A program made the position numbers and the translations under genes. Source: Atopsyche davidsoni (Eukaryota > Arthropoda > Insecta > Trichoptera > Hydrobiosidae). Taken from it: a stretch of DNA of 64,000 nucleotides. The notes beneath the pieces were generated by a model. That model was given only the letters and a program-made list of their open reading frames with translations, did no database searches and was not told the DNA's origin. Shown here one piece after another: positions 33,090 to 46,045 of the stretch. The stretch covers positions 6,758,001 to 6,822,000 of the forward strand of contig JAILWY010000021.1 of the NCBI GenBank assembly GCA_022113835.1, given 5' to 3'. Positions within the stretch are counted from its first letter, which is position 1. Each line of letters starts with the position of its first letter.

Positions 33090-33119
33090 AAAAAGACCAT
33101 ATATATATATGGTCTTTTT
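33090..33119. repeat. 30-bp perfect palindrome
   Basis: AAAAAGACCAT, an AT run, then ATGGTCTTTTT: the sequence equals its own reverse complement over 30 bp. Confidence 0.9.
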
Positions 33120-36099
33120 TAGTTATGGTCAATGGGAGATTTTATTTTCTTAGTTTGTATTAGTATTTTTATTTGATGTTTGGTTTTTAATATATTTAGA
33201 AATTGTCATAACGTATTTTTACATCTTAAAGATCAAAAGGTCATTAAATGTGTTTTGAAGAATTAACTATAATAAACGAAAATTATTTGAAGAATAAAAC
33301 ACGTTGTGATAAATTTTAACAATTATAATGATGCAACCGATACAAATTCATTTATTCATAGTACTTATAAAAGTTATTTATTCTAAAAAAAGAGATTTAG
33401 AGTCATGAAAATCTCGGACCAAAATCAGGCTCGTCGTGAAATTCAGAGGCAAGTGTAGTTCAGAAGTCCAAACTCCCTAAGGGCCTAAGAATAATTTTAC
33501 TCAATCGGAATGCTCACACTATTTCTGATTGTCTGCTCCACGCAACCATATCTAAACTAAGGCCATTAGTTTGACCTTCGATACTCTCTCAAAGAATAAG
33601 GTAACCAGTTTCTTTGATAATCCGAGATCATTCAAGGATTTCAAAGATCGACGATATTAGATTTTATTCGCTGGTCAGTTCAGATATTGGATTCCAGTGG
33701 TTTGCTTTATAAGAACTTTTTCCAAGATAGTGAATAGTCTGTATTATTTGGTTAAAGCGTTTTTCTACATAATAATCCATAGAAGCGGTATTGATTTATT
33801 TTGGTGTCTATGTGAAGAATCCAGTCATTGGGTTTATCTACAATGGATTGGGCGATTTGTATTTGAGACGTATAAACTTAGTGGAGGATCTTCTAGTTTT
33901 TGTTTATCTATTTAAGCTTCTAGCTAACAAAAAGCAAATGCTTTACAAATCTCTTTGCGGTCGGACGAAATACGTATTGTTAAAACTGACGGTACATCGG
34001 ACTTATTCTAACTAACCAGGTTTCTGGGGTCCAGTATGCGTGCTTTAAACTATTTTTTACTTCAAAAGAATCAATATGAAAAATGAACTACTAACAATAA
34101 ATCAAAAGTAAAGCTTTAGCAAATGGCAAGACCAAAAAAAAAATGGTCAACGAGCCTCTTTTCCTATTAAAACAATATTATATAATTTCAAGAAGTTTAG
34201 CGGAGAAAAGTTTAGCAAAAGTAAAACGTTATATTTATATATTTTTATTCTTCCAAGTCGTTATTATAGTAATATTTTTAATGCTGAGTTAAAAAAAAAG
34301 ATTTTACGTTAGTATTGATAAAAGTATGTCACATTTTTATATGAATAAAAAGCAAATATGTACTGAAAGTTTCTGTAGTATAAAAGGAACAAATCGGAAG
34401 CTCTAGAGAGAAGTCTTTCCAGACAAACCTTTGGTACATTAGTAGATAAACAATGTTATTTTTTTATTTGCTTTATTTACTAGGTATTTCGTTTCTTTCA
34501 ATTTAGCTCGAGCATGACCCAACCAACGTGTTTCTTCACATAGATTTAGTCTTTAATCTACCAGAAAGAATTTTGTATATTTTGAAACTGCGAAAAAAAA
34601 AAAAATACAATTGAAAAGATAATCATGTGTAATTTTTCACATGACCGCATAAACATAGTTTATTAAAATGTGATTTATTATTACGTTTTATATTAATAAT
34701 ATTAGAAAATATTTCAGGTAATAAATAAGGTACCGCAGTCCTTTTTTTACCTGTATAATTGTAGATATAAAAATAATAAAACTAGCAGAAAGAATACAAA
34801 AATTGCTCTTAAAAAAAAAAATATTGTTAAATGGAGGCGAATTGATCTAAATTGCAAAATGGGAAATTTCGTATCCTAAAACGCGTGTCGTTCAGGTTTT
34901 TTTATAAAATTTGATAAATATACTGATAAAACAGGATTTTCGCTAGACAGATAATTTTTTAGATGTTTTTTTACAGCATAGGGTAGTTATTAAGTTTCGT
35001 CTATTTAATATATACCATTTTTAAATCACATTGTAATATAAACTGATGGAAAAAGCACTAAACGAAAGCACCCAAAGTACAAATATATAATTTATTTAAC
35101 AATTCTAAATGTTTGATAATAGAGATAAAAATTGGTTGTGGTTTAAAGGTAGGGATATTTTTTATCAATATGGGGTTAGGTTAAGTTAAAATTTAAACTA
35201 ATTTGATTATTTTCTGTTAAAATAAATTTAGAAAAAACTGCTGAAAAACGAAAGCTTTCTATAATATAATTTCTCCGTATCCAACTAAGCAAACACCAGG
35301 AATGTATCAGCTTGCTCACTTTTTGCTTACTCCCTTGCGGTCTTCTACTCAAACAGAATAGTAGGGTAATACAACTCATGTTCTCAGAATATCTAAGCTT
35401 GGATATCAACCGCCAGTATTTAGAATAACGTTTAAAAAATGCTTATTAAATATTACCTAATAAGCTATTCCATTATGTAAAAGGCTTAATATTTTTAATC
35501 AATAGATTATTCCTAATTTTTACACCTCATTTATGTTGGATAATCCATTCAAGTGTACCTTAGAAAAGATTTACTGAACCGCTATATCTGGAGGGCCCTC
35601 CAGACTCCTCGTTCAGAAAGTTGTGATGGGAGAGACTATAGCCAGAGGAAAGTTAGTTTGGTCGAGCAGAAGAAAGAAACTAAATGACCAAGGTCTACAA
35701 CAGGTCACTCCAAAATCGCAAGTTTTATCGATTTAGTGGAATTCGTTGTTGGTTTAAAATTAAATTAAAAATAAACCTATTAAGAGAAATGAACTGCCGT
35801 GCCCCGAAATTACACGAAATAAAAACCACACAATTTTCAATATATAAAAAAAATTGATTATGTCATAATCATACTTCCTTTTTTGGATTTCTGTAATACT
35901 GGATTTAATCGAATTCTCCTTATATTTTGTATCGCGTCTGGATTTTCGTCAAAATTATCGGTAGTCTATTTTAAGACCAATATCTCGTCTAATTATTGAG
36001 ACTTTTATATACTCGTATCGATGTTAATTAAAAGGCAAAGAGAACTCTGAATATTGTCAAATGAACGTTGCTCAGAATCTAATTTAACTTGAGCAAAAT

Positions 36100-36132
36100 C
36101 TCGCGATTGTTGTATAGTATAATAATCGCGAG
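36100..36132. repeat. Inverted repeat with CG-rich 9-bp stem
   Basis: CTCGCGATT at 36100-36108 and AATCGCGAG at 36124-36132 with a 15-base AT-rich spacer. Unusual for its CG content in this AT-rich background. Confidence 0.75.
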
Positions 36133-39100
36133 GCGGGAATAATTCTTTAGGTGTACGCACAATTGTCTGCTTGCGATATTTTCCTAAGATTTTTCGCGAG
36201 ACATGTTTACAGTCTGTCTTACATAATAATAAGGGAGAAGGTAACTGACAGGAGGCTCGTGAGGATGACAGATACTTGCTCGTACACCGAATTGTCTCCA
36301 ATGCTTTTTCGAGAATCTGTGCAAGTAAGAATTTTGTAATGCAAACATTCTTTGGAGTAATAGAAAAAAAAAACCATTTGCTGCGCAGCTACTGAAAAGA
36401 TGAGGTATCCATGCAAATATACGTTTTACTTATTTAGACTTCATTTATATATTATTTATACATGCTTATGGCAAGCATTTAAAATACGATATCAAACACA
36501 TTTCTAAATGATTTTATAATATGCAACATTACCTTTACTCGAAACGAAAGTATTTGGTAATTTTTTAAAAACATTTAAATAAAAGTGCAACAAATTAACT
36601 AACTTACAAAAAGGTTTTTTTTAATAATCTTAATGTATACAACGAAGCAAATATTGATGATGTAACTAGCTTAACTCTGTTTTATTTAAATTGTCCACCC
36701 ATCTGCCTAGCTCCTAATTAATGAGGGTTTTAATAGTGTTTCCACTTTGATTTTCAGAATTTAGAAATTATGGAGAAAATCCACAAGTCTGAATAAAATT
36801 AATAAAGAGATCCGTATTCTGCGCCTCTTCACGTATTTACCAAATACTCATGTATATTTGGTGAATACGTTGGATTTAAAAGAATTTAATTTTTATCTCT
36901 CCTTATACACGATATCTCAAATCTGAGGGGATAAAAATGAATACCACTTGAGGATCCAGCATATATTTTAAAGTGGTTTTAAAACGTTTAGAATTTTATT
37001 TTCACTTTACAAAATAAAATCGAAAAATATTTTATCTTATAAATGTCGCAAAAGGTTTGTGGTACTAAGAGTGATTTTTACTAATGAGATACATTTTCTA
37101 TAGTCTTTAAAGATCGTAACGTAATTAGCTGAAAATATCTAAAACGACCTTTGAAAATGTACAAAAAACAAAAGGCTTTGAAAAATGCGCCATTTACATA
37201 AGAAGTTGAAATTTCCCAAGAGCTTGCAAATCTCTGCAATCTATTGGAAAAGAAATAAGGAAAAATTAACGGCAAAAAGAAAAAAAGGGCTTGTATCTTA
37301 CAGCGTCATTATTGAAGAAATGCACTTCAAGTAAATATTTTCGACTTTTTATCTTGAAACTAAGGTCTTTTTGGATGAGGCATAAGATTTCACGACGGAT
37401 TAATCTGGACGGTTTTTTACACAAAGTTAATGAAAATAAATACTCGGTATCAATCTATTAAAAATGATTAATAAAAATTCATGACTAATAATATATTAAT
37501 AACTAACTAACCAAGATTAGATAGAATTAACTACGAATAAAATGAATTGACATATCTTTTATAGTAAATGCATATACTCAAACTATATCATGGAACCTGA
37601 AGAAGACCAGCAGTGATTTTAATTTATAAAATATTGAAAACGGTATCAAATATTTATTAATTTTAAATTTTGATTTCCTGTGAGTCCTTTTATCGAAGCA
37701 AGTGAATTTTGGTGACTTGGCGTAATTATTTCAATAGCTTTTAAAAGAACCTGCTGTATAAGTATACAACAAACCTGTTGTATAAGCCTAAACAGATTTC
37801 TCGATCACACTATCTGAACAATTTAAAAAAAACCATATTCAAATATTATATTAGTAATAAAATATTTCTTGATACACGATGCGACGGCGAGGGTTTCTTA
37901 ATTTGACAGCAAAAATGAACAGCTGGAGGTGAATAAGTATTTACTTTTTTTTTTGGTCTTGGAGAAAATCTGAATTGTAGATTTCCCTCGAGCAAATACG
38001 AATTGTTATACGCTGAAAATATTACTGTGTTTTCTCATTTTGACAAATTTTCAATTCACGATCTAGCGTTTATTTAAATAAAAAATATCTGTTTTAATAT
38101 ATCTCTAATAATATTCATAAAAAGCCGGCTACACACGCAGCGACACAACTTACAACCGATTTTCAGTCAGTCATGAAAGCCTCTCAGTGTTGGTTTTTGT
38201 CACGGACTAGCATATATATATGCACCATTAATTTATTTTTACGTCAATTGAATGATACTACAAGAATTTGCAGCATTCTATTTACTGTATCGGATGATAA
38301 TAATATTTATGATTAAATATAATTATTACTAAAATAATAATAAGAAAATATCTTAATAAAAAATTTTGAAATATAAAAAGTCATTACAATAGTCATTTGC
38401 ATTGTCATCGATAAGTTAATCATTCATTTGGGAATTAATTCACGTATGCGAGAGAAAAATATTATTTTTGTACCGCTTTACAAGGCAAGGAGGGAGACAA
38501 TCCACTTGTTGAGAATTTATTGATACAACGACCATTCGCTCAACATGGCTGTCACGACGCTATTCTAGTTTATTTTACATATTCAAATTATTATTAAAAA
38601 ACCATTAATCATTATTTATTTATTTATACACACGAAGATTGTATAGCTAAGAAGATATTTATCAACCAGCCTTTCATACAGTGGACTATACTATTTAATC
38701 GATACAATCGTAAATTATTAAAACAAACCCGAGCCAACGAGCGAGTTAACAAACATTTATATTGTGGTATAAATTTTAATTTGGTTGAATATGTATATAC
38801 TATATATATATTTTTTTAATATATAATATGTTAATACAGTAAAAAATAGGTATCGTAAACTTAATAATTGACAATGAGAGTACAAGGATTTTTTAAGCAA
38901 TTTGCATAATCCGAATTGGATTTTTATTAAATATTTCATCGCAAAATAATACATCAGGAAAGAAGCTTTGTAAAAGGTTTTCTTCAAAATAATTTTAGAT
39001 ATTATTTAAGACCTGAATATACTTTTAAGAGGTTGGTAAGTTCTTATTTATAGAGCTGTGTTGTCTTTTTGTTTGAGTTAAAATCATAATACTAGGCTAT

Positions 39101-41439
39101 TAAGCAGGAAGGTTCTTTATTCATTACTAAGCGGCAGTGCGTTTTAATAAAGTGGACTCAGGGATGATGGGAACAGCTTTATTTTATAAAATTTACTTTT
39201 GTAAAAAAATATATTTAATTTAAAGAACTGCGTTGTAAATTTTCAGTATTGTGCTCAACCTGTGTGAACAAAAAAGGTATTTCAGAATCTTTATGACAAT
39301 GAATGACAACAATCATCATCAATCACATTATGAGATCTTCTAAGATACCGAAACTAAAATTACGTACTAATTTAATGAATTTGTTCGAAAGGCTGTTGAG
39401 GTGGTAAAGCACCAGATTATACACAGTGTTTGGGTAAAAAAATGTATACATTTGCAATTTGATGCAAAAAACCATTAATAACGAATAAAAAGTTTGATAA
39501 TACAATTTTTTTAATATGATGAATGGCAGTTACTTGTTAACGCCGCGAAAAAGTTTTCAGCCATTAGCACACAATAAGCTTTTCAGAACATTTACCATTA
39601 GTAAATTAAAAAAAAGCGGTTGAATAAATAATTTGTTATATCCAAGACTTTCACTTTGTTAATGTCGCTAAACAAAATAAATCACAATATTTCATTTCAA
39701 TATGCCAAAGAATAATCATTATACAAATATAATAATCCACAATCGAGTTGCTTCTGTTATTTCTGATTGTGTAATTCAAATTACAGGGATAATCGTAATA
39801 TCAATCAGTTTCAGCTTGTTTATTGTTTGAAAAAACAAATGGATTTAGAGTTTGCCTTATGGTAATAGACCATTTATTTTATTTTATTCAGGGACCTTTG
39901 TGCTGTTGTGAATTTAAAAATTTCGGGCATTGATATATGCACGTGTGTATTTGTGCCTATCCTTAATGAAAAAAAACGTAATTCACCGTAGTTTTTTTTT
40001 TGTTCGTTTTCAAGAGGTAAATTTATTATGTCCCCTTTTTCAGAATAATTACCGACAAGGGCTCGTGGTGCTTCCGCCGGTGGTGGTGGGCTGGTGGTGG
40101 TGGTGGGTGGTGGTGGGTTGGGGTCGTCGAGGGGGCTGTTCGTGGCGTTTATTTGTGCGGCAAGGACCCGGAGAACTTCTCGAGCCACCAGACTGTGGAA
40201 GAAAGAACTTTGATGTTTGCGAAGCCACCCGAAGAGAAAAATCCGTAAAGAACTCAAACAAAGCAAATCTAAATTTACAATATTTTTAATTAAAAAAACG
40301 AATCTGGTTTCTATTTATTCACGTTGAATGAGGAAGTTATAAATAGCTTTTGATCCACTTAAGTATTTGCAGGAATAAAAATAAAACGTAAAATCTTTAT
40401 TCTTGTGTAATTCAAATGTGATCAAATAATTTTTCAATAACAAAATAAAATGAGCTATTTAAAAAAACACCCACAAATATTCTTTAAATTAAGTGAAAAA
40501 CAAATCCAGGTAATTTATTAATATAAAAATTTGGCGGCGAACTCATCTATTTTGATAAAAAAAAGTTTTTATCACATTTGTGTAATTCATTTAATATGTG
40601 GAATAAAAAATAGCTGGCGACATCACATTATAACAGCTTAAATACATAATTTAATTGAATGATGCTCATATATTATGCTTGTAAAAGTATTTGTTTATTT
40701 ATTTTACATATTCGTACAACTCAGAAGAGGGAGATCGTTCAGATGTACGAAAACACCCGCTTGACTATCAATTAACCAAAAATATAGTTTCTCATATTCA
40801 ATACAAATTCCGAGTGACGTAACTCGTAAATAATATTGTTGATACTAATAAAATATTTTTAAAAATGTAAGTAAATAAAACTAACACGTCTCAAGTGTAT
40901 TAAAAAAAAAACATTATGAAATACTAGCTTTATTCGTTAACAGAATCCAACTTTGATTTATATTTTTATACCGTAGATCGTATCAATACGCAAAGATAAA
41001 TACAGTCCTATAAATACGCACTTATGAGGCACTTCAGTTTATTTATGTGCTCTTAGTGACATAATCTTTGATTTATTGTTCCAGTTTTTCATGGTGAAAT
41101 AAATACACATAAAACCTTAAAATATATCAAGGCACTATATTTCAACTTACAAGTGCCTTTGCCATAAATTATAATCCCATCAGACACTGAAAAGCAGACG
41201 TGGGCCAAATAACCAGAAGCAGATTAGGGAGCAGGGATATTTAACGCATTTCAAGAAATCTGCGCTTTAACTAACAAAGCTGGTTTTACACATTTAAAAA
41301 AATGCAGAGATGATATTTTAAGGTAAAACTGCTGGATGTGGAGGCGTGACTTTAATTGACGTTTTGGTAGTTTTATTATTTAATATACAATAATTGAACA
41401 AAATAATAATTTCCCTACACAAATAGAGAAATTCATGTA

Positions 41440-41570
41440 CGCTACCACCTAAGCCACATACTGTAAACCCACAACTCGTGCCAGGATTTGGAGACAGCCA
41501 TATACCATACTGCAAGCATGGCCCTAACAGCTATTGTAAATTAACATAAGTAAATAAATAATCTAACAGT
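41440..41570 (+). repeat. Dispersed repeat, probable non-LTR 3' tail (copy 1)
   Basis: Shares with about 62455-62570 the order cacaac, GCAGGATTnGG-type block, gacAGcCATaTACC, gCAtgGCC and aCaGCTATTGTAA, followed by an AT-rich tail with aataaataa. This looks like the 3' end of an old retroposon; the class is not certain. Confidence 0.4.
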
Positions 41571-42023
41571 TGTCACTCACCCGGAAAGTTAAAATCACGA
41601 CCACCTTCACAGCTGTAGTCAAATCATACATATATACATTTCTAAAGTTTGTTCGGGTCACTGATACACGGAAACAATACGCGGTACACCAAAAATCAAT
41701 TTTCAGTCGTTCACAAATTTACATAAAAAAGAAATAACAGGAGCATTGAAAACAAATTAATAACAAATTTAAAGTTACGAAAACTCACAAAAAAAGAGAC
41801 TGATCGTCGGGAAGAAAAGAAAGCATCGGTATGCAGTGGATTATCAAAATATCAGAAAAAACACTGGACGCGACGCGACGCCCGACTCCACTTTATTATT
41901 GAGACATTATTTAATTGTCACAATATTGAAGCATGACTATTCATTTCCTGAACCATCAAGGCGGCCGTCAATATCTCTATACCTCACAATTTATGGTTAA
42001 AAATATTACAAAACATGCGAAAA

Positions 42024-42652
42024 TTTTTTTTTTTTTTTTTCTCTCTCTCTCCTTGATTTTAAAGTAAGCAGGGAAGTAAAAGCCACTACTTGTATTTTTT
42101 ATCAATTCAATATATAGCCATATTCGAGTGACTGAGAGTAGCCAAAAAAAAAAAAATTACCCATAAATATTAAAGCATCCATTGTGTTTTTTATAAATGA
42201 AATATGTATCTCATAAACACAAAGACAAAGAGGACTATATATACATTTACAAGAAATGTATGGTTATAATCTATGAAAACTGAATCTGAATCAAATATCT
42301 TGCCTATCTTTTGAACGACATTACAAGAAATGGCTACGTGGTTTATAGCTGTGCAGTTGAGGTTGGAGCTCGTTGACTTCCAGCAAAGTTCATAATCTTC
42401 TTATAAAGATCTTCATTCATTACCAAATTCTTAGAGAGAATATCAAAAGCCATACTTGTGCCGGATATGGTTGTGTAGAGTTAAATAATGAAAGAAGTGT
42501 GAGCATTACAATTTTGTAAAAGGATCTTTCAAACAAGCCTCGAGGGTGGCAAGTCCTTGGACATCACTTGTCTTATGGCATTGGTCTGTGGGTTTCACGA
42601 TGGGCCTGACTTGGTCAAGGACTTCCATGGCAGCTACATTCTTAATCTCTCT
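42024..42652 (-). pseudogene. Probable processed pseudogene fragment with poly(A) tail, parent unknown
   Basis: Read on the minus strand, two protein-like stretches lie in different frames: 42652-42506 (49 codons, with NVAAMEVLDQVRPIV and VQGLATLEACLKDPF) and 42480-42343 (46 codons, with MAFDILSKNLVMNEDLYKK). They are followed at 42040-42024 by a run of 17 A on the minus strand, preceded by a GA-rich tract. GC content is higher than surroundings. Frame change plus stop codons plus an A-tail fit a decayed retrocopy. I do not recognise the parent gene and saw no target duplication. Confidence 0.4.
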
Positions 42653-44272
42653 TTAAATGGTGTTCATGTGGTTTTATTCTAGGGATATTTGATTGTGCGA
42701 CTATGAGGAACGATCTGGGAAGTAAAACAATTTCACATAACTTATATATTTTAATAAATAACTAAAATCTAATACAAAATGCTCGGTAGGCTTCATCCTT
42801 AATTACCACAATGATTTTTAGAGTATATTATCTTTGGTCGTTTCTGGCTTATATGCTTCCAGTCAAACACATATATTATTTCACCATCGACAGGGGTCAT
42901 CACAATTTTTTCAACAGTACGTGTTATCATTCATAACATCTGAAAGAGGTCTATTAAGGACATACTTATTACAGATAGAAGAATTATTTATAAATCTCAT
43001 AGCTTTTACATGATAATTACTATTTAATTTAAAACATGTTGAGACATATATTGCTGTTAGAAGCTGCCATATGAACATAACACGAGCTATGGGTAAATAG
43101 CTTATTTAAAGTATTCTATGCCAGTTTTTATGTGGGTTGAACAATTTTATTTGTGTGATATGTCTTATAACATAGCTCTAACGTTACTTTATATGCAGCA
43201 TATTACATTTGCATTGTCTACTATTTGATTTCAAATATGCTTAGTTTCATACAGTTCGGTTTCTTATAGTAAGAATGGCACTTGCCGCTAAAAGGGATAT
43301 GACACATATGTAATACATTAACTTATTTCAATTATGATATTAGATACGTTTATACATTTTCAGCTATTGTTTGTTAATGACTAAAGTCCTACCGTCAATA
43401 AATTTGAATGTCAAATAATATTAATTATTTACACAGCAATTTTTCTCATCCAAAAAATATTTAATTACATCCATATTGATGACAACAATACACAAAAGTG
43501 AACAATAAATTTTGTTAAATTATGATTGTAAAAACTGAATAACGTGTTATAATGAAATATGATTGAAGGCTGAAATTAGGGTTTTCATGAATCTCAGGTT
43601 TCAAATTTATAAAATAGACAGAGTTAAACAAAAAAGTTTGCTATGGTCGGCATGATTCGCTCAGTCCAAATATAAAGCAGTTTTGCAAAACCTGAAATGT
43701 AACTGAAAAACCTTTTTTTCAATACCTTCGCAAATCAATATAAAAAAGAGCAAAGATTTCATTATCATTTTCTTCGAGTGCCTCTCCTCATAAGAGGTTG
43801 ACGACCATCACTTTCGACAAATCTTTTATTCAAATGATAAGTTCATTGCTACTCCATTTTGGGCAGTTCAACAGTTTAATGAACTTGGCGGCTTTGGTGA
43901 TTTGGTGGTTTTCTGAATTTGTTGTAGTGGTGAGTATCTGAGAAAAGATTCAAGGTTTTGATTATAACTTTTCTTAAATTTTTAGATAAAGAGTCTTTGT
44001 TTTATTATTATTACCACCAAACAGTAGTAACTTTTCTTTTCTATAGAGTACTCAATTTCGACTGTTCTAAGGCACCGGTTTGTGATGATTATTTTTTAAT
44101 GCAATCTTAGTTGATTGAGTTTGTGTAATATTAAGCAGCATATAGGCTAGCGATTGGATGGTTTTTATTTTAATTTCTATCATCTAGTCAACTGGCCTAC
44201 GGTTCACTACGGTAATGTAATGTAATTAATAAAATTACTATACGTTTTTAAAAAGTAATTTTAGCATTAATG

Positions 44273-44336
<64 letters not shown>

Positions 44337-45760
44337 TTAGACCTGCATGAAATTATAAAAAAATGTAAAAAGGCTTTAAAATAGCTATTTTGATTATATA
44401 TCTAAATAATATTCATATTAAATTACTAAGTATAATATCATTTGTAAAACATTTTTACTTACTTCATCTAGGGAAACAAAATAAACATTAAACAAACAAA
44501 AAGATAAATAAGTATATTGAATTTCAATATATCTACTTGCTGTTTAATTTTAATTGCTCATTTAAAAGAAAAACTGTCACATAATCTCTACAGCACATTA
44601 AATTATACCGGCTAGTGTTATTGTGACAGCATTTATGATATTTAATCATGGTCATACAGTTAACAGTCATTGAGTGTTATTTTGAAACTTTTAAATAAAA
44701 TTAATAAAATAGTCAATACAAAGTTACTAAAAAAAATAACTATAATAATAAGTGATTTCTTAAACTAAAAAGATATTCCTTTTATATTGTCTTTCGTATA
44801 TCTATGTATTTAGTTTTAATCAAAATGTTACATACCAAAGAGATCACCAATATGTCTCATTCATCCCCACCAAGCAACATACCGACATTCATTTTCACTT
44901 TTTATGTAAACTGCACAAATTTTGAAAACTTCCAATAATATATTACTATCACTTACTTATTGTAAACAAGGCATTTTTACTTAATGGATTTTTTCACTCA
45001 AAAAGCCACAAAGGTTTCTAATCACTAATTGATTTTGATACAATTTCAGCCTAAGTATATGTATTTTAGGCAAAAATTAAATATACCCTCAAAATAGAAT
45101 ATAAACGTAAGTATCAATGACTGAAATATAACAAACCCATGACATTGTGAATAAATAAGCAAAAAATACTAATAATTTATTGTAACAATAAAAGCTAGTA
45201 CAATATCAATCTAATTTGATAACATTTATGGATAATCCTAAAAATCATTCTTCATCTTGCTAAGTTTGATTTCACAAAATTATAAGCAGAGAATACATCC
45301 TATGCTCTTGCCAGAGCTAACAACATTTAAAATAATTCATCCTAAAAAAACAGAAAAAACTCATTTTGGTCATGATAGAATAATTTATCCAATAATAATA
45401 AATATGAATTATTCAAAGTAATATAACTTTAGTGGTATATTCTGGAATCATTGATTTTAGATAAGAGCATTGAATACAAAAGAAAAAAATCTATGGACAA
45501 TCAAATTTGACAAACACTTATTGATGTATGGTCTCATTTCGGTAGTGAGTCCATGATCACAAGATCAGCTAAGCTTCAAGTCATCAACATTGATCCGAGA
45601 GTGAGATAAGCCCACGCTATAAAATGAGTTCGATGGTGACACAATTAGCACATTACTCTCGATCAATAATGATTCTCAGAACTATTTTTGATACGCTGCT
45701 CCTCAATTATAAAATCAAAGCTCATATATTTTAATTAAGAAACTTGGGAGTTGTAATTCC
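42653..45760. other. Downstream of tolloid: AT-rich, partly 3' UTR
   Basis: No supported exon. The minus strand at about 42920-42790 has another short protein-like run (VEKIVMTPVDGEIIYVFDW), perhaps part of the same retrocopy. A (TA)n run is at 44278-44332. The tolloid 3' UTR should start below 45761; a candidate AATAAA on the minus strand is at 45180-45175. Confidence 0.45.
44278..44332. repeat. (TA)n microsatellite, about 55 bp
   Basis: Uninterrupted alternating T and A. Confidence 0.97.
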
Positions 45761-46045
45761 TTATAAGTATTTATTGCCCCTTCGATTACTAATATATTCT
45801 GTTGACTTGTGTTGTCTTTGTGAAAACGGGCTGTGAAGTCGACCCGACCGCTGTTTGCTATTCCATTTGCTCTGGTGCTGTCGACTACTGGAGGATATAG
45901 CTCTGCTCACTGCCATCTCTTCAGAATCAAATGGATCTGGCTCTATTGCCACATATGAGGCAGAGAAGCCTTTGTAGACCACGGTATCATCAGACCGGAA
46001 CCGAATGAGAAGTGATTCACTCATTGATACAATTTCTGTTGGAAT
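45761..46045 (-). CDS. tld: Tolloid exon 15 (of those visible): end of CUB5 and C-terminal tail
   Basis: 94 codons plus stop TAA. It starts [16 protein letters not shown], ends CUB5 with the typical YKGFSASY, then a hydrophilic Ser/Arg/Gln-rich tail of about 50 residues ending RGNKYL. Tails of this kind vary between tolloids. Confidence 0.93.
   Translation of the reverse strand: MPTEIVSMSESLLIRFRSDDTVVYKGFSASYVAIEPDPFDSEEMAVSRAISSSSRQHQSKWNSKQRSGRLHSPFSQRQHKSTEYISNRRGNKYL

Larger units (their letters stand above)
21172..42023. other. AT-rich intergenic interval between two convergent genes
   Basis: No exon that I can support. Open frames are short and AT-biased. GC-richer patches without recognisable content: about 22010-22130, 25190-25380, 27120-27350, 28270-28360, 29690-29860, 31790-32070, 32820-32910, 35580-35720, 36100-36330 and 40050-40270. 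They may be conserved regulatory DNA or decayed repeats. Confidence 0.6.
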
